DNA of 7,481 nucleotides, taken from Bacteroidales bacterium (lineage in GTDB: Bacteria; Bacteroidota; Bacteroidia; Bacteroidales; Bacteroidaceae). The stretch is from NCBI GenBank assembly GCA_004554665.1, contig SFKY01000094.1, forward strand, positions 1-7,481, given 5' to 3'. The notes beneath the pieces are model-generated. The model made no database searches and was not told where the DNA came from. It saw only the letters and a list, made by a program, of their open reading frames with translations. A program made the position numbers and the translations under genes. Positions 1 to 6,440 of this stretch are shown piece by piece (positions within the stretch are counted from its first letter, which is position 1; every line of letters begins with the position of its first letter).

Positions 1-292
1 CTTGCGGGGTATAGGGGGTCTTGGCCCAGTCGTTGACGATGGTCTTGAGGTGGATGTAGCCTTCGCGGCGTGCATTGTCGGCGGCGGCTATTTGGGGCGA
101 GAGTTCCGAGGCCTGGGGGATCTTGAAGTTCTCGTCTTCTCGGGTAAACGCGTCCTGCAAGGCGGCTGTGGCCTCTGCGATTTTCGGTTCGTGGAAGTCC
201 TGCTCATTCGCTAAGATCAGAACTTGGTCTATGAACGCGTTGTGATACGCATTATCCAGTCGGGTCTTTCTGATTTCTTGAATCTGATTCAT
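1..292 (-). CDS. Partial hypothetical protein, DUF6261-like (N-terminal 97 residues)
   Basis: An open frame starts with ATG at 292-290 and runs off the left edge with no stop, so only the N-terminus is present. The visible part begins MNQIQEIRKTRLDNAYHNAF and is polar, charged and alanine-rich, probably helical, with no signal peptide or membrane segment. The opening Ile-x-x-x-Arg-Leu-x-Asn pattern followed by an aromatic-rich helix, and a later stretch of the type AADNARREGY (about residues 69-79), resemble what I recall of DUF6261, a family of unknown function common in Bacteroides and Prevotella. This is recognition from memory and not a search result. The bases just upstream (AAAAGAT) are purine-rich but not a clear ribosome binding site. 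The gene is separated from the polysaccharide operon by about 570 bases carrying a tandem repeat array, so it is probably a separate transcription unit. No function can be given. Confidence 0.6.
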   Translation of the reverse strand, partial: MNQIQEIRKTRLDNAYHNAFIDQVLILANEQDFHEPKIAEATAALQDAFTREDENFKIPQASELSPQIAAADNARREGYIHLKTIVNDWAKTPYTPQ

Positions 293-370
293 ATCTTTTG
301 GGCTTTATGTAAGGCATTACGTTTAGTTCAAACTGCTCGAAAATGGTGCATATAATAGATTTCTCGGGCT
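293..370 (-). other. Short leader region between the DUF6261-like gene and the repeat array
   Basis: This AT-richer stretch lies directly upstream of the ATG at 292. Read on the minus strand it has a TTTG at 332-329 and, 17 bases on, TACATAAA at 311-304. These weakly resemble the Bacteroidetes -33 (TTTG) and -7 (TAnnTTTG) elements, but the second half of the -7 box does not match, so this is only a possible promoter. Positions 328-370 may be a further, badly decayed copy of the 43-bp repeat unit: they end in CTCGGGCT, close to the CACCGGCT that ends a true unit, and the rest aligns poorly. Confidence 0.3.
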
Positions 371-843
371 GCAAGTAGGCGTCGTAGGGGTACAATTCCT
401 AATTGCACCGACTGCATGTAGGCGTCGTAGGGGTACGACAGCAGGTTGCACCGGCTGCATGTAGGTAGCGTAGGGGTACGACAGCAGGTTGCACCGGGTG
501 CATGTAGGTGGCGTAGGGGTACGACAGCAGGTTGCATCTGGTGCAAGTAGGTAGCGTAGGGGTACGACAGCAGGTTGCACCGGGTGCAAGTAGGTAGCGT
601 AGGGGTACGACAGCAGGTTGCATCGGGTGCAAGTAGGTAGCGTAGGGGTACGACAGTAGGTTGCACCGGGTGCAAGTAGGTAGCGTATGGGTACGACGAC
701 AGGTTGCACCGGGTGCAAGTAGGTAGCGTAGGGGTACGACGGAAGGTTGCGCCGGGTGCAATCGGTTGGCGTAGGGGTTCGATTGAGGGTGACATTGGGT
801 GCATGCAGAAATTGTAGGGGTAAAATAATGGTTTACGTGCCTT
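371..843. repeat. Tandem array of 11 units of a 43-bp repeat with internal dyad symmetry
   Basis: Unit boundaries fall exactly every 43 bases at 371, 414, 457, 500, 543, 586, 629, 672, 715, 758 and 801, with no spacers. Read on the plus strand the typical unit is GCAAGTAGGTAGCGTAGGGG, then TACGACAGCAGGTTGCACCG, then GGT. Units at 457-757 are nearly identical, 371-456 diverge slightly, and 758-843 diverge strongly. The most constant part is the core GTAGGGGTAC (unit positions 14-23), recognisable in all 11 copies, including GTAGGGGTTC in copy 10 and GTAGGGGTAA in copy 11. Where units meet, TTGCACC-G-GGTGCAA forms an inverted repeat with 7-base arms and a single central base. The plus strand has many TAG stops; the minus strand has none within the typical unit, so all three minus frames stay open by composition. 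The array sits between the operon's last stop codon and the DUF6261-like gene. Its role is unknown: a minisatellite, a protein-binding array or a structured RNA are all possible. Confidence 0.95.
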
Positions 844-862
844 GTAAGGCGGTCTCTCAGCT

Positions 863-2455
863 CTAAGATTGGGCGGGGAGGATGCGCATACCGGGACCTG
901 CTACCTTGCTATAAGGCGGTACATCCTTCGTAATGACGGCTCCGGCTCCGATGATGCTACCTTTCCCGATGCGTACGTTCTGAAGAATGCAGGTGTTTTC
1001 GCCTATCCATACGTCGTCTTCGATAATCACAGGGCCGCGCGACACGATGGGGCGCTTTTCAGGGGGCGTTTTCAGGCTCTCGGGGTCGGTGTGGCCGTGT
1101 GAATGGTCGGTGATGAGTACGTTGCTGCCTATCAGCACGCCGTTGCCTATCTCGATGCGGTTGGCTACGCCGATGTGTACCCGGAAGTTGAGCGATACGT
1201 CGTTGCCAATCAGCAGCACCGGCTCGTGGTCAAGTACGTGGAGACATTCGATGCGCAGGCCCGGACGCGAGTTGAAGCGCTCGCCCAGGTGGATGTACTC
1301 CGGTCCCACCAGGTACGTGGGCCTTTCAAGGAAGCACCTTTTGGGTGTGGCCGTGCGGTAAGCGGTGCGGTACGACGTGAGCAGGTTGGCCCACATTCTT
1401 ACCTTCTGGGCGGCCACTACGGGCCAGAGCCATAGCGAGAGGCGTGCGCAGGCCCGGAGGAGCGTTTCCTTCAGTAGGCAGAGCGGTTGCCTGAGGCGGC
1501 CGAGGGCTTTGCAGAGCCGTCCGAGGTGTTTTCGGGCCAAAGCCAGGAAGCGCTTGGGGCTGAACAGGAATTTAAGGGCCGACATCAGGATGCGCGGCGT
1601 GCCCAGATATTGCTTCATGAGCCGGCGGCTGTCTTTGAACTCAAAGTTGGCGCACTGCTTGGGATGAATGATGGAGTTGAACAGGTAGGGGAAGACAAAG
1701 TCACTGGCGCTGTTGAGCATCATCATGATGGTGTGGGGCGAGAGACCTTTGTCCTCAAAGTGGTCGAGGATGATGGCAAAGTTCTTGACGAACACCCTCA
1801 CCAGGTTGTAGCCTCCATTGCTGGCTGCCATGGTGCCGGCCTGGTAGAAGGGCAGGTGGAGCATCACGTTGCGAGGGGCCTTGAGGGCTGCCGTGAGGTA
1901 CATGGGCACCTGTAGCAGGTTGGTCTTCTCGTAGGGACGGTAGTCGACGGCGGCGGCATCGTCGCGCAGGAAGATGTTGGCGCTCATGAAGGTGATCATA
2001 ATGCCTATCTCCGACAGCAGGGTGTCGGCATCTTCAAATACGGTGTAGGGTTTCCCGCCTGGGCGCGGGCTGATGTGCACGAGGCCGGGCTCTTGTTCTT
2101 CGAGCAATCGGAGCAAGTCGGGCAGGTGTTGCGTCTGCAGCAGGTCGTCGTCGCCCAAGAGCCATACGTATTTGCTTTGTGACGTGTGCAGACACTGCAG
2201 GAAGTTGGCGTCAGGGCCCAGGTTCTCTTCGTTGCGCAGGTAGACAAAGGGCATACGGCCCTTGAAACGCTCGACAACCTGGGGTGTGGCGTCGGTGGAG
2301 CAGTTGTCTGACACGATCACTTCAATCTGCTTGAAGAGCGAAGGATCGATTTCGGCCAGTTGGGTCAGTTGGCTTTCAATGCAAGCCGCCCGGTTGTAGG
2401 TGGGCAGGCAGATCGAAAGCAGCGTATCGTGGAATGCTAATGAGGATTGTGCCAT
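863..2455 (-). CDS. Two-domain protein: family 2 glycosyltransferase fused to a left-handed beta-helix O-acetyltransferase
   Basis: This 530-residue protein probably adds a sugar to a lipid-linked polysaccharide unit and acetylates a sugar of the same unit, at the cytoplasmic face of the inner membrane. The N-terminal GT-A fold shows SICLPTYNR (residues 14-22), the nucleotide-binding VIVSDNCSTDAT (46-57), NLGPDANF (78-85) and the DXD-type metal site LLGDDDLL (99-106). Residues to about 290 resemble the abequosyltransferase-like GT2 group, an impression from memory. A basic linker (about 295-376) with Leu/Arg/Lys-rich amphipathic helices and a hydrophobic LSLWLWPVV patch follows and may bind the membrane. 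Residues 377-530 are a hexapeptide-repeat acyltransferase of the WcaF/maltose acetyltransferase type, with turns such as EIGNGVLIGSNVLI, the His-rich DHSHGH (450-455, likely active site) and VWIGENTCI. The ATG at 2455 overlaps the flippase gene by 19 bases. An in-frame extension to 2581 is rejected because it lies inside the flippase and precedes the natural GT2 start. Donor, acceptor and acetylation site are unknown. Confidence 0.9.
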   Translation of the reverse strand: MAQSSLAFHDTLLSICLPTYNRAACIESQLTQLAEIDPSLFKQIEVIVSDNCSTDATPQVVERFKGRMPFVYLRNEENLGPDANFLQCLHTSQSKYVWLLGDDDLLQTQHLPDLLRLLEEQEPGLVHISPRPGGKPYTVFEDADTLLSEIGIMITFMSANIFLRDDAAAVDYRPYEKTNLLQVPMYLTAALKAPRNVMLHLPFYQAGTMAASNGGYNLVRVFVKNFAIILDHFEDKGLSPHTIMMMLNSASDFVFPYLFNSIIHPKQCANFEFKDSRRLMKQYLGTPRILMSALKFLFSPKRFLALARKHLGRLCKALGRLRQPLCLLKETLLRACARLSLWLWPVVAAQKVRMWANLLTSYRTAYRTATPKRCFLERPTYLVGPEYIHLGERFNSRPGLRIECLHVLDHEPVLLIGNDVSLNFRVHIGVANRIEIGNGVLIGSNVLITDHSHGHTDPESLKTPPEKRPIVSRGPVIIEDDVWIGENTCILQNVRIGKGSIIGAGAVITKDVPPYSKVAGPGMRILPAQS

Positions 2456-3801
2456 TGTCTTTTCTTTGTAGTGTAAATATGGTATGCCCACGGGGTAATG
2501 GCCACGGTGATGAGGCAATAACCGGTGGTGATGCCCATCACGCCGAACAAGTGACCCAGACCCACCGTCGAGAGGCAGCACAGAATGCCCGTCACCACGG
2601 AGTTGATGAGGTAAGGTTCTTGCTTGTGGCAGCGCAGGTAAGTACCCCAGGCTGATATATACTGATTGATAAACTCGGGAATCATCATCAGGAGCAGCGG
2701 CAGGGCCGGCAGGAAACGGTCGCCCAAGTAAAGGTCGAAGACCGTGATGTGGAACTGGCGGATGGAGAAGACCACTGCAAAGAACAGCGCCAGGCAGCAG
2801 GCATTGATGAAAACGGACTGCCGCAGCGTGCGCCCGAAGAGTTGGTCAAGCTCCGAGTAGCGCTTCATGGCTATCATGCCCGAATAGGTGGGCACCTTGG
2901 TCGAAGTCCAGCTGTACGAAAGGGCCTGGATGCCCGTGAGGGCAGCGAGCGTCATACCCATCTGACCGGCTACAACGGCACCGTCGGTGGCAAACAACAC
3001 CGGGTTGAACAGTTGGAAGATGAAGTAACCGCTGATCCAACTCAGGGCTATCTTCCATTGAAAAGGAAAAATCTCCTTGATGTAAGAGACTTTTTCAACC
3101 ACCTTCTCGCGAAATACCTTATGCAGAATGCGGCCGAACGACGATACCGTAAAGGCAAGCACGCCCACCACCACCCATGTCAGGCTGTTGATGGCCGCCG
3201 TCATCAGTTTGGCACCGCATCCCAGGCTCATCCACACAATCAGCAGGCCCAGACTAATCTGGTAGAACCGGTATTTGGCCACTTCCTTCACCTTGCCCAG
3301 CCCTTCGAGAAAGGCAAACATGGGTGCCAACATCAGGTTGATGCTCGTAGTGACCGACAAGATGGTCCAGGGAAGGCGCCAAGCCACCGTGCCGCCCGTG
3401 CGGTCGTAACGCTGGAAGAACACGAAGCCCACTACCATCAGCACTACGAACAAGACGGAAGCAAACGCCCCATACCAGCGGAAGCAGAAGTGAAGCAGCG
3501 ACGACAGACGCGAGCGATACATGCGCTCACCCTGCAGGTGGTGTCCCTCCCATTGCAGGTGCGACACCTCGTGGGCTACATATTGCGTAATGATGCCATT
3601 CATACCCAACTCGAAAAAGGTTTGAATGGCGAGAATAGAACTAAACGTATAGTAAAAACCCTGTTCCACCCCGGTCAGGAAGCGGGCAATGAAAAGGGCG
3701 GTGATAATGCCGCCCGCGGCTTGAATGACACGAGTGGTCGAAGCATAGGCTATCGACTTGTCAATACCGATTTTCTGACCTAATCGACGAAGAAGGGCCA
3801 T
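2437..3801 (-). CDS. wzx: Wzx-type oligosaccharide flippase (polysaccharide export, MOP superfamily)
   Basis: This 454-residue integral membrane protein is expected to flip the finished undecaprenyl-diphosphate-linked oligosaccharide across the inner membrane. About twelve hydrophobic segments can be picked out, including IIAALFIARF-like TM1 (near 27-40), FASVLFVVLMVVGFVFF, ILSVTTSINLMLAPMFAF, LIVWMSLGC, WVVVGVLAFTV, ACCLALFFAVVFSI and a last pair reaching the C-terminus. The N-terminal pattern of an early helix, then FYYTFSSILAIQTFFELGMN, is typical of Wzx proteins, and the length suits the family. The ATG at 3801, 7 bases after the upstream stop, is preferred; a TTG six codons earlier (3819) would overlap the transketolase gene. 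The 3' end overlaps the glycosyltransferase start by 19 bases. Wzx sequences diverge widely, so the transported repeat unit cannot be deduced. A long open frame on the opposite strand is a shadow of this gene. Confidence 0.9.
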   Translation of the reverse strand: MALLRRLGQKIGIDKSIAYASTTRVIQAAGGIITALFIARFLTGVEQGFYYTFSSILAIQTFFELGMNGIITQYVAHEVSHLQWEGHHLQGERMYRSRLSSLLHFCFRWYGAFASVLFVVLMVVGFVFFQRYDRTGGTVAWRLPWTILSVTTSINLMLAPMFAFLEGLGKVKEVAKYRFYQISLGLLIVWMSLGCGAKLMTAAINSLTWVVVGVLAFTVSSFGRILHKVFREKVVEKVSYIKEIFPFQWKIALSWISGYFIFQLFNPVLFATDGAVVAGQMGMTLAALTGIQALSYSWTSTKVPTYSGMIAMKRYSELDQLFGRTLRQSVFINACCLALFFAVVFSIRQFHITVFDLYLGDRFLPALPLLLMMIPEFINQYISAWGTYLRCHKQEPYLINSVVTGILCCLSTVGLGHLFGVMGITTGYCLITVAITPWAYHIYTTKKRQWHNPH

Positions 3802-3808
3802 GGGCAAC

Positions 3809-4726
3809 TTAGGCTTCAAACAGTTCGGAAGTCAGATACAGGCGGTTCACCCGGCGCAGGTAGGCCTGGCTGCCTGCTACCGAGGTGTAGCAATCGGCCG
3901 TCGCAATGCGGTGAACGCGGGGGAACTGCTTCAGCCTGCCCCGGGCATAAAGGTCGCTCCACTTCTCAATCAGGGCCGAACCCAGTCCGCAGCTCTGCTG
4001 ATGCTCTTCCATCACAATGATATTAGGATGCTGCTCGGCCAGCAGGGCCAGTGACTCGTCGTCGAGGGGCTTGATAAAGGGGGCGCTGTAGATGGCCGTG
4101 TCAACGCCCAACTCCTCAACCTGATTGACGGCATCAAACAAGATGGAGCCGGAGGCAATCAGCAGGTTGGGCGAGCTGCTTTCGCGCAGGCAATGGAGCC
4201 GTTGCGGTTGCAACGGGGCGGCATCGGCAGGGAACACCTGCTTTTCGCCGGCTTTGCCCAGGCGGATGTACATGCTGCCAGGGGTATTGGCCGAGAAGGT
4301 GGCCACACTGCGCGCCTCGCTGGGGTCGGAGGGCGAAAGCACCGTGAGGTTGGGCAGCGTGCGCATGATGCCGATCTCTTCGGTGGCATGGTGAGACATG
4401 CCCAGACTGCCGTAAGCATAACCGGCGCCTACGGCTACAATCTTGACGCTGCCCTGATAATAAGTAATGTCGTTACGGATTTGCTCCAGGCAACGCAGGG
4501 TGGGGAAGTTGGCAATGGAGTAGATGTAGACATTGTAACCCTCGCGCGCCAGGCCGGCTGCCATACCCGTCATCTGTTGCTCGGCAATGCCGGCGTTGAG
4601 AAAGCGGTCGGGGAACCGGTCGCGGAACGTTTCGACCACGTTGTAACCGAGGTCACCCACAATCAAAAATATATCGTCATGCAGCGCAGCCTCTTCCGTG
4701 AGCTGCTGAATAAATGCTGTTCTCAT
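3809..4726 (-). CDS. Transketolase, C-terminal subunit (pyrimidine-binding and C-terminal domains)
   Basis: This 305-residue protein is the second half of a split transketolase. Residues 1-160 form the pyrimidine-binding domain: GDLGYN (24-29), then NAGIAEQQMTGMAAGLA (44-60), where Glu49 is the conserved glutamate that activates thiamine diphosphate, and SHHATEEIGIMRTLPNLTVL (111-130), with histidines and acidic residues expected near the substrate. Residues from about 180 form the C-terminal domain (LLIASGS, then IIVMEEHQQSCGLGSAL). It should pair with the product of the gene just upstream to form an active site at the subunit interface; the two genes overlap by 4 bases (ATGA), which favours equal synthesis. 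Split transketolases of about 270 plus 310 residues are known in archaea and many bacteria. The donor, and whether the acceptor is a central-metabolism sugar phosphate or the CDP-keto sugar made next door, cannot be read from the sequence. Relatives such as DXP synthase or E1-beta are less likely given the partner. Confidence 0.92.
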   Translation of the reverse strand: MRTAFIQQLTEEAALHDDIFLIVGDLGYNVVETFRDRFPDRFLNAGIAEQQMTGMAAGLAREGYNVYIYSIANFPTLRCLEQIRNDITYYQGSVKIVAVGAGYAYGSLGMSHHATEEIGIMRTLPNLTVLSPSDPSEARSVATFSANTPGSMYIRLGKAGEKQVFPADAAPLQPQRLHCLRESSSPNLLIASGSILFDAVNQVEELGVDTAIYSAPFIKPLDDESLALLAEQHPNIIVMEEHQQSCGLGSALIEKWSDLYARGRLKQFPRVHRIATADCYTSVAGSQAYLRRVNRLYLTSELFEA

Positions 4727-5523
4727 TGTTCTATCTCCTCCAAAGCAGTTTTAAGTTGTTCGTCATTGGGCGATTTGTAATGCCAGGCCAGGTTATTTTC
4801 CATATACGACACGCCTTTGCCCTTCACCGTGTCGGCAATGATGACGGTAGGCCGGCTTTCTTCAGCCCGGAACTCGCGGAATGCGTCGAGCAAAGCCCGG
4901 TGGTCGTGACCGTCAACGCGTATCACGCGGCAATTGAACGCACGGAGCTTGTCGGCCAGGGGTTCAAGCGTCATCACCTCGTCAATCGATCCGAGGCTTT
5001 GTATTTTATTATAGTCAATCACCGTGCAAAGGTTGCTGAGGTGATGGTGACCGGCAAACATCAGGGCTTCCCAGTTCGACCCCTCGTCCATCTCGCCATC
5101 GCCCACGATGACGTAAGTGTCATACGCCTCATGCCTGCGCTGCGCAGCCAGCGCCATGCCCACTCCGAAGGGAAGACCGTGGCCGAGGCTGCCGGCCGAT
5201 ACCTCCACGCCCGGTACGTGGTGAGAGATATGGCAGAGCAGGTCGGTGCCGTTCTGACCGTAAGTGGTGAGGTGTTCTTCGGGGAAGAAACCTTTCAGGG
5301 CCAGGGCGGCATAGAGCGAAACGCAGGCGTGACCCTTTGAGAGCAACAGTCGGTCGCGCTCTTTCCAGTTGGGGTCTTGGGGTTGATAGCGCAGTATGTC
5401 GTTGTACAATACTGCCAGTATGTCGGCCATGGAGAGGGCGCCGCCAATGTGGGATGCGTTGGCTTTGTGCACCATCTTGACCGATATTTCTCTGATCTTT
5501 TTAGCAAATGTGATACTGTCCAT
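4723..5523 (-). CDS. Transketolase, N-terminal (thiamine diphosphate pyrophosphate-binding) subunit
   Basis: This 266-residue protein is the first half of the split transketolase. Expected family residues are in place: SHIGGALSMADIL (24-36) with His25, LLLSKGHA (59-66) with His65, SAGSLGHGLPFGVGMALAAQ (109-128) with His115, and the thiamine diphosphate/metal motif GDGEMDEGSNWEA (141-153), closing with DYNKIQSLG (170-178) where Asn172 would bind the metal. The intact motifs argue for an active enzyme when joined to the downstream subunit. It starts at an ATG 5 bases after the stop of the SDR gene and ends in an ATGA overlap with its partner. Location inside a polysaccharide operon, between a CDP-sugar module and the flippase, suggests a dedicated role in making a surface sugar and not a housekeeping pentose-phosphate role. 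That is inference. In known analogues (YerE for yersiniose, AviB1/AviB2 for eurekanate) thiamine enzymes attach two-carbon branches to nucleotide-linked keto sugars. Confidence 0.92.
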   Translation of the reverse strand: MDSITFAKKIREISVKMVHKANASHIGGALSMADILAVLYNDILRYQPQDPNWKERDRLLLSKGHACVSLYAALALKGFFPEEHLTTYGQNGTDLLCHISHHVPGVEVSAGSLGHGLPFGVGMALAAQRRHEAYDTYVIVGDGEMDEGSNWEALMFAGHHHLSNLCTVIDYNKIQSLGSIDEVMTLEPLADKLRAFNCRVIRVDGHDHRALLDAFREFRAEESRPTVIIADTVKGKGVSYMENNLAWHYKSPNDEQLKTALEEIEQ

Positions 5524-5528
5524 AAGGA

Positions 5529-6440
5529 TTATAATTGTGTGAGCGGCGAAGTCTGTGCCTGTAAGTGAAGGATCACCCGCTTCAAACCGTCGGTAAGGGA
5601 TGTTTTTTCAAAGACTCCGAAGGTGTTGACAAACTTGTCGGAGTTGCCCAGGATGACCATCGACTGATTTTCGCGATAGGGCAGTGTGGGCAAAAAGGTA
5701 ATGCTCGACTGGGTCAGCTCTTTGATGAGCCGGAACAGTTGGATCAGGGTGATGGGATGGGCCGACGAGAGGTTGAAAATGCCGCATTCCCCGGTTTTCC
5801 CTACCATGCTCGTGATGGCACGGGCGAAGTCGTGGCTGTAGAGGTAAGAGTATTGCTGCTCTCCGGGCGTGGTAGCCATTTCGGCTTCCCCTCTCAGGCA
5901 TTTCAAGATGACCGAAGGTATCAGCCAGTTGTCGGCTTGCTGTTCGCCATAGATGCTGAATATTCTCACCCATTGCCAGCAGGCGTTGGTCAAGCGGGCG
6001 CGCTCCTCCAGCAGACGGCAGCAGGCAATCTTGGCCTTGGCATATTCGGAGAGGGGGCGCAGGGGATGGTTCTCGTCAACCATTTGGTCGATGTAGCCGT
6101 ACTCGTCCTGACTGCCCAACATGATGATCTGAGGGAAGGCATAGCTCTCCAGGATGCGTTGAGTGAAGGCAATGTTGGTCTGCTGAACGGCGGCGTCGTT
6201 GCGTCCTTGTGCCGACACACCTCCCCAGGCGGCGTGTATCAGTACGTCGGGCCTGAAGTCGGGCAGCAGTCGGCCGGCTTCGTCTTCGGTGACCCAAGTG
6301 ATGGCTTGGTCGTCGGTGGGAGTGAAAGGGTGGATGCTGGAGGGGCGATGCAGGCAGAGCAGTTGATGCCCTTCGCTCAAACATTGAAGGGCGATGTGGT
6401 AGCCCAAGAATCCTGTAGCCCCAGTGAGGAAAATCTTCAT
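5529..6440 (-). CDS. Extended-SDR NAD(P)-dependent sugar-nucleotide reductase/epimerase
   Basis: This 303-residue protein belongs to the NAD-dependent epimerase/dehydratase (extended SDR) family. It shows the Rossmann motif FLTGATGFLG (4-13; Gly7, Gly10, Gly13), the LIHAAWGG strand (67-74), the catalytic serine in MLGSQDEYG (Ser110) and the YxxxK pair in EYAKAK (Tyr133, Lys137), then RIFSIYG (159-165). The GSQDEYG form and overall length resemble 4-ketoreductases that finish CDP- or dTDP-deoxysugars, such as the CDP-abequose/paratose synthase group, more than dehydratases. With RfbG directly upstream, the likely substrate is CDP-4-keto-6-deoxy-glucose or a derivative, possibly after modification by the transketolase. 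The ATG at 6440 overlaps the rfbG stop as ATGA and begins exactly at the Rossmann strand; an in-frame extension to 6557 lies inside rfbG and is rejected. It ends 5 bases before the transketolase N-subunit gene. Whether it reduces, epimerises or does both is undetermined. Confidence 0.87.
   Translation of the reverse strand: MKIFLTGATGFLGYHIALQCLSEGHQLLCLHRPSSIHPFTPTDDQAITWVTEDEAGRLLPDFRPDVLIHAAWGGVSAQGRNDAAVQQTNIAFTQRILESYAFPQIIMLGSQDEYGYIDQMVDENHPLRPLSEYAKAKIACCRLLEERARLTNACWQWVRIFSIYGEQQADNWLIPSVILKCLRGEAEMATTPGEQQYSYLYSHDFARAITSMVGKTGECGIFNLSSAHPITLIQLFRLIKELTQSSITFLPTLPYRENQSMVILGNSDKFVNTFGVFEKTSLTDGLKRVILHLQAQTSPLTQL

Noticed and set aside
2..214. Plus-strand open frame of 70 codons at the left edge
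   Set aside because: It is antisense to the DUF6261-like frame, which has a better start, plausible composition and the orientation of all its neighbours.
323..804. Three overlapping minus-strand open frames of 120-158 codons within the repeat array as protein-coding genes
   Set aside because: They are the same 43-residue repeat read in three frames, arise because the unit lacks minus-strand stops, start on ATGs inside the repeat and have no ribosome binding site or recognisable domain.
371..843. CRISPR array
   Set aside because: Units are contiguous with no variable spacers, and no cas gene is present.
839..850. Rho-independent terminator after the operon (GCCTTGTAAGGC dyad)
   Set aside because: The stem has only 5 pairs with a 2-base loop and no following T-run on the transcribed strand, so it does not qualify.
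2456..2581. 42-codon N-terminal extension of the glycosyltransferase
   Set aside because: It lies inside the flippase coding region in another frame, has His/Arg-rich sequence foreign to GT2 proteins, and the ATG at 2455 sits at the normal distance from the first GT2 strand.
2749..3783. 344-codon plus-strand open frame
   Set aside because: It lies fully antisense to the flippase gene; its His/Gln/Gly-rich product has no recognisable domain and reflects the codon bias of the opposite strand.
3802..3819. TTG start for the flippase, six codons upstream
   Set aside because: The ATG at 3801 avoids overlap with the transketolase gene and lies just before the first amphipathic segment; TTG is a rarer start. 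It cannot be fully excluded.
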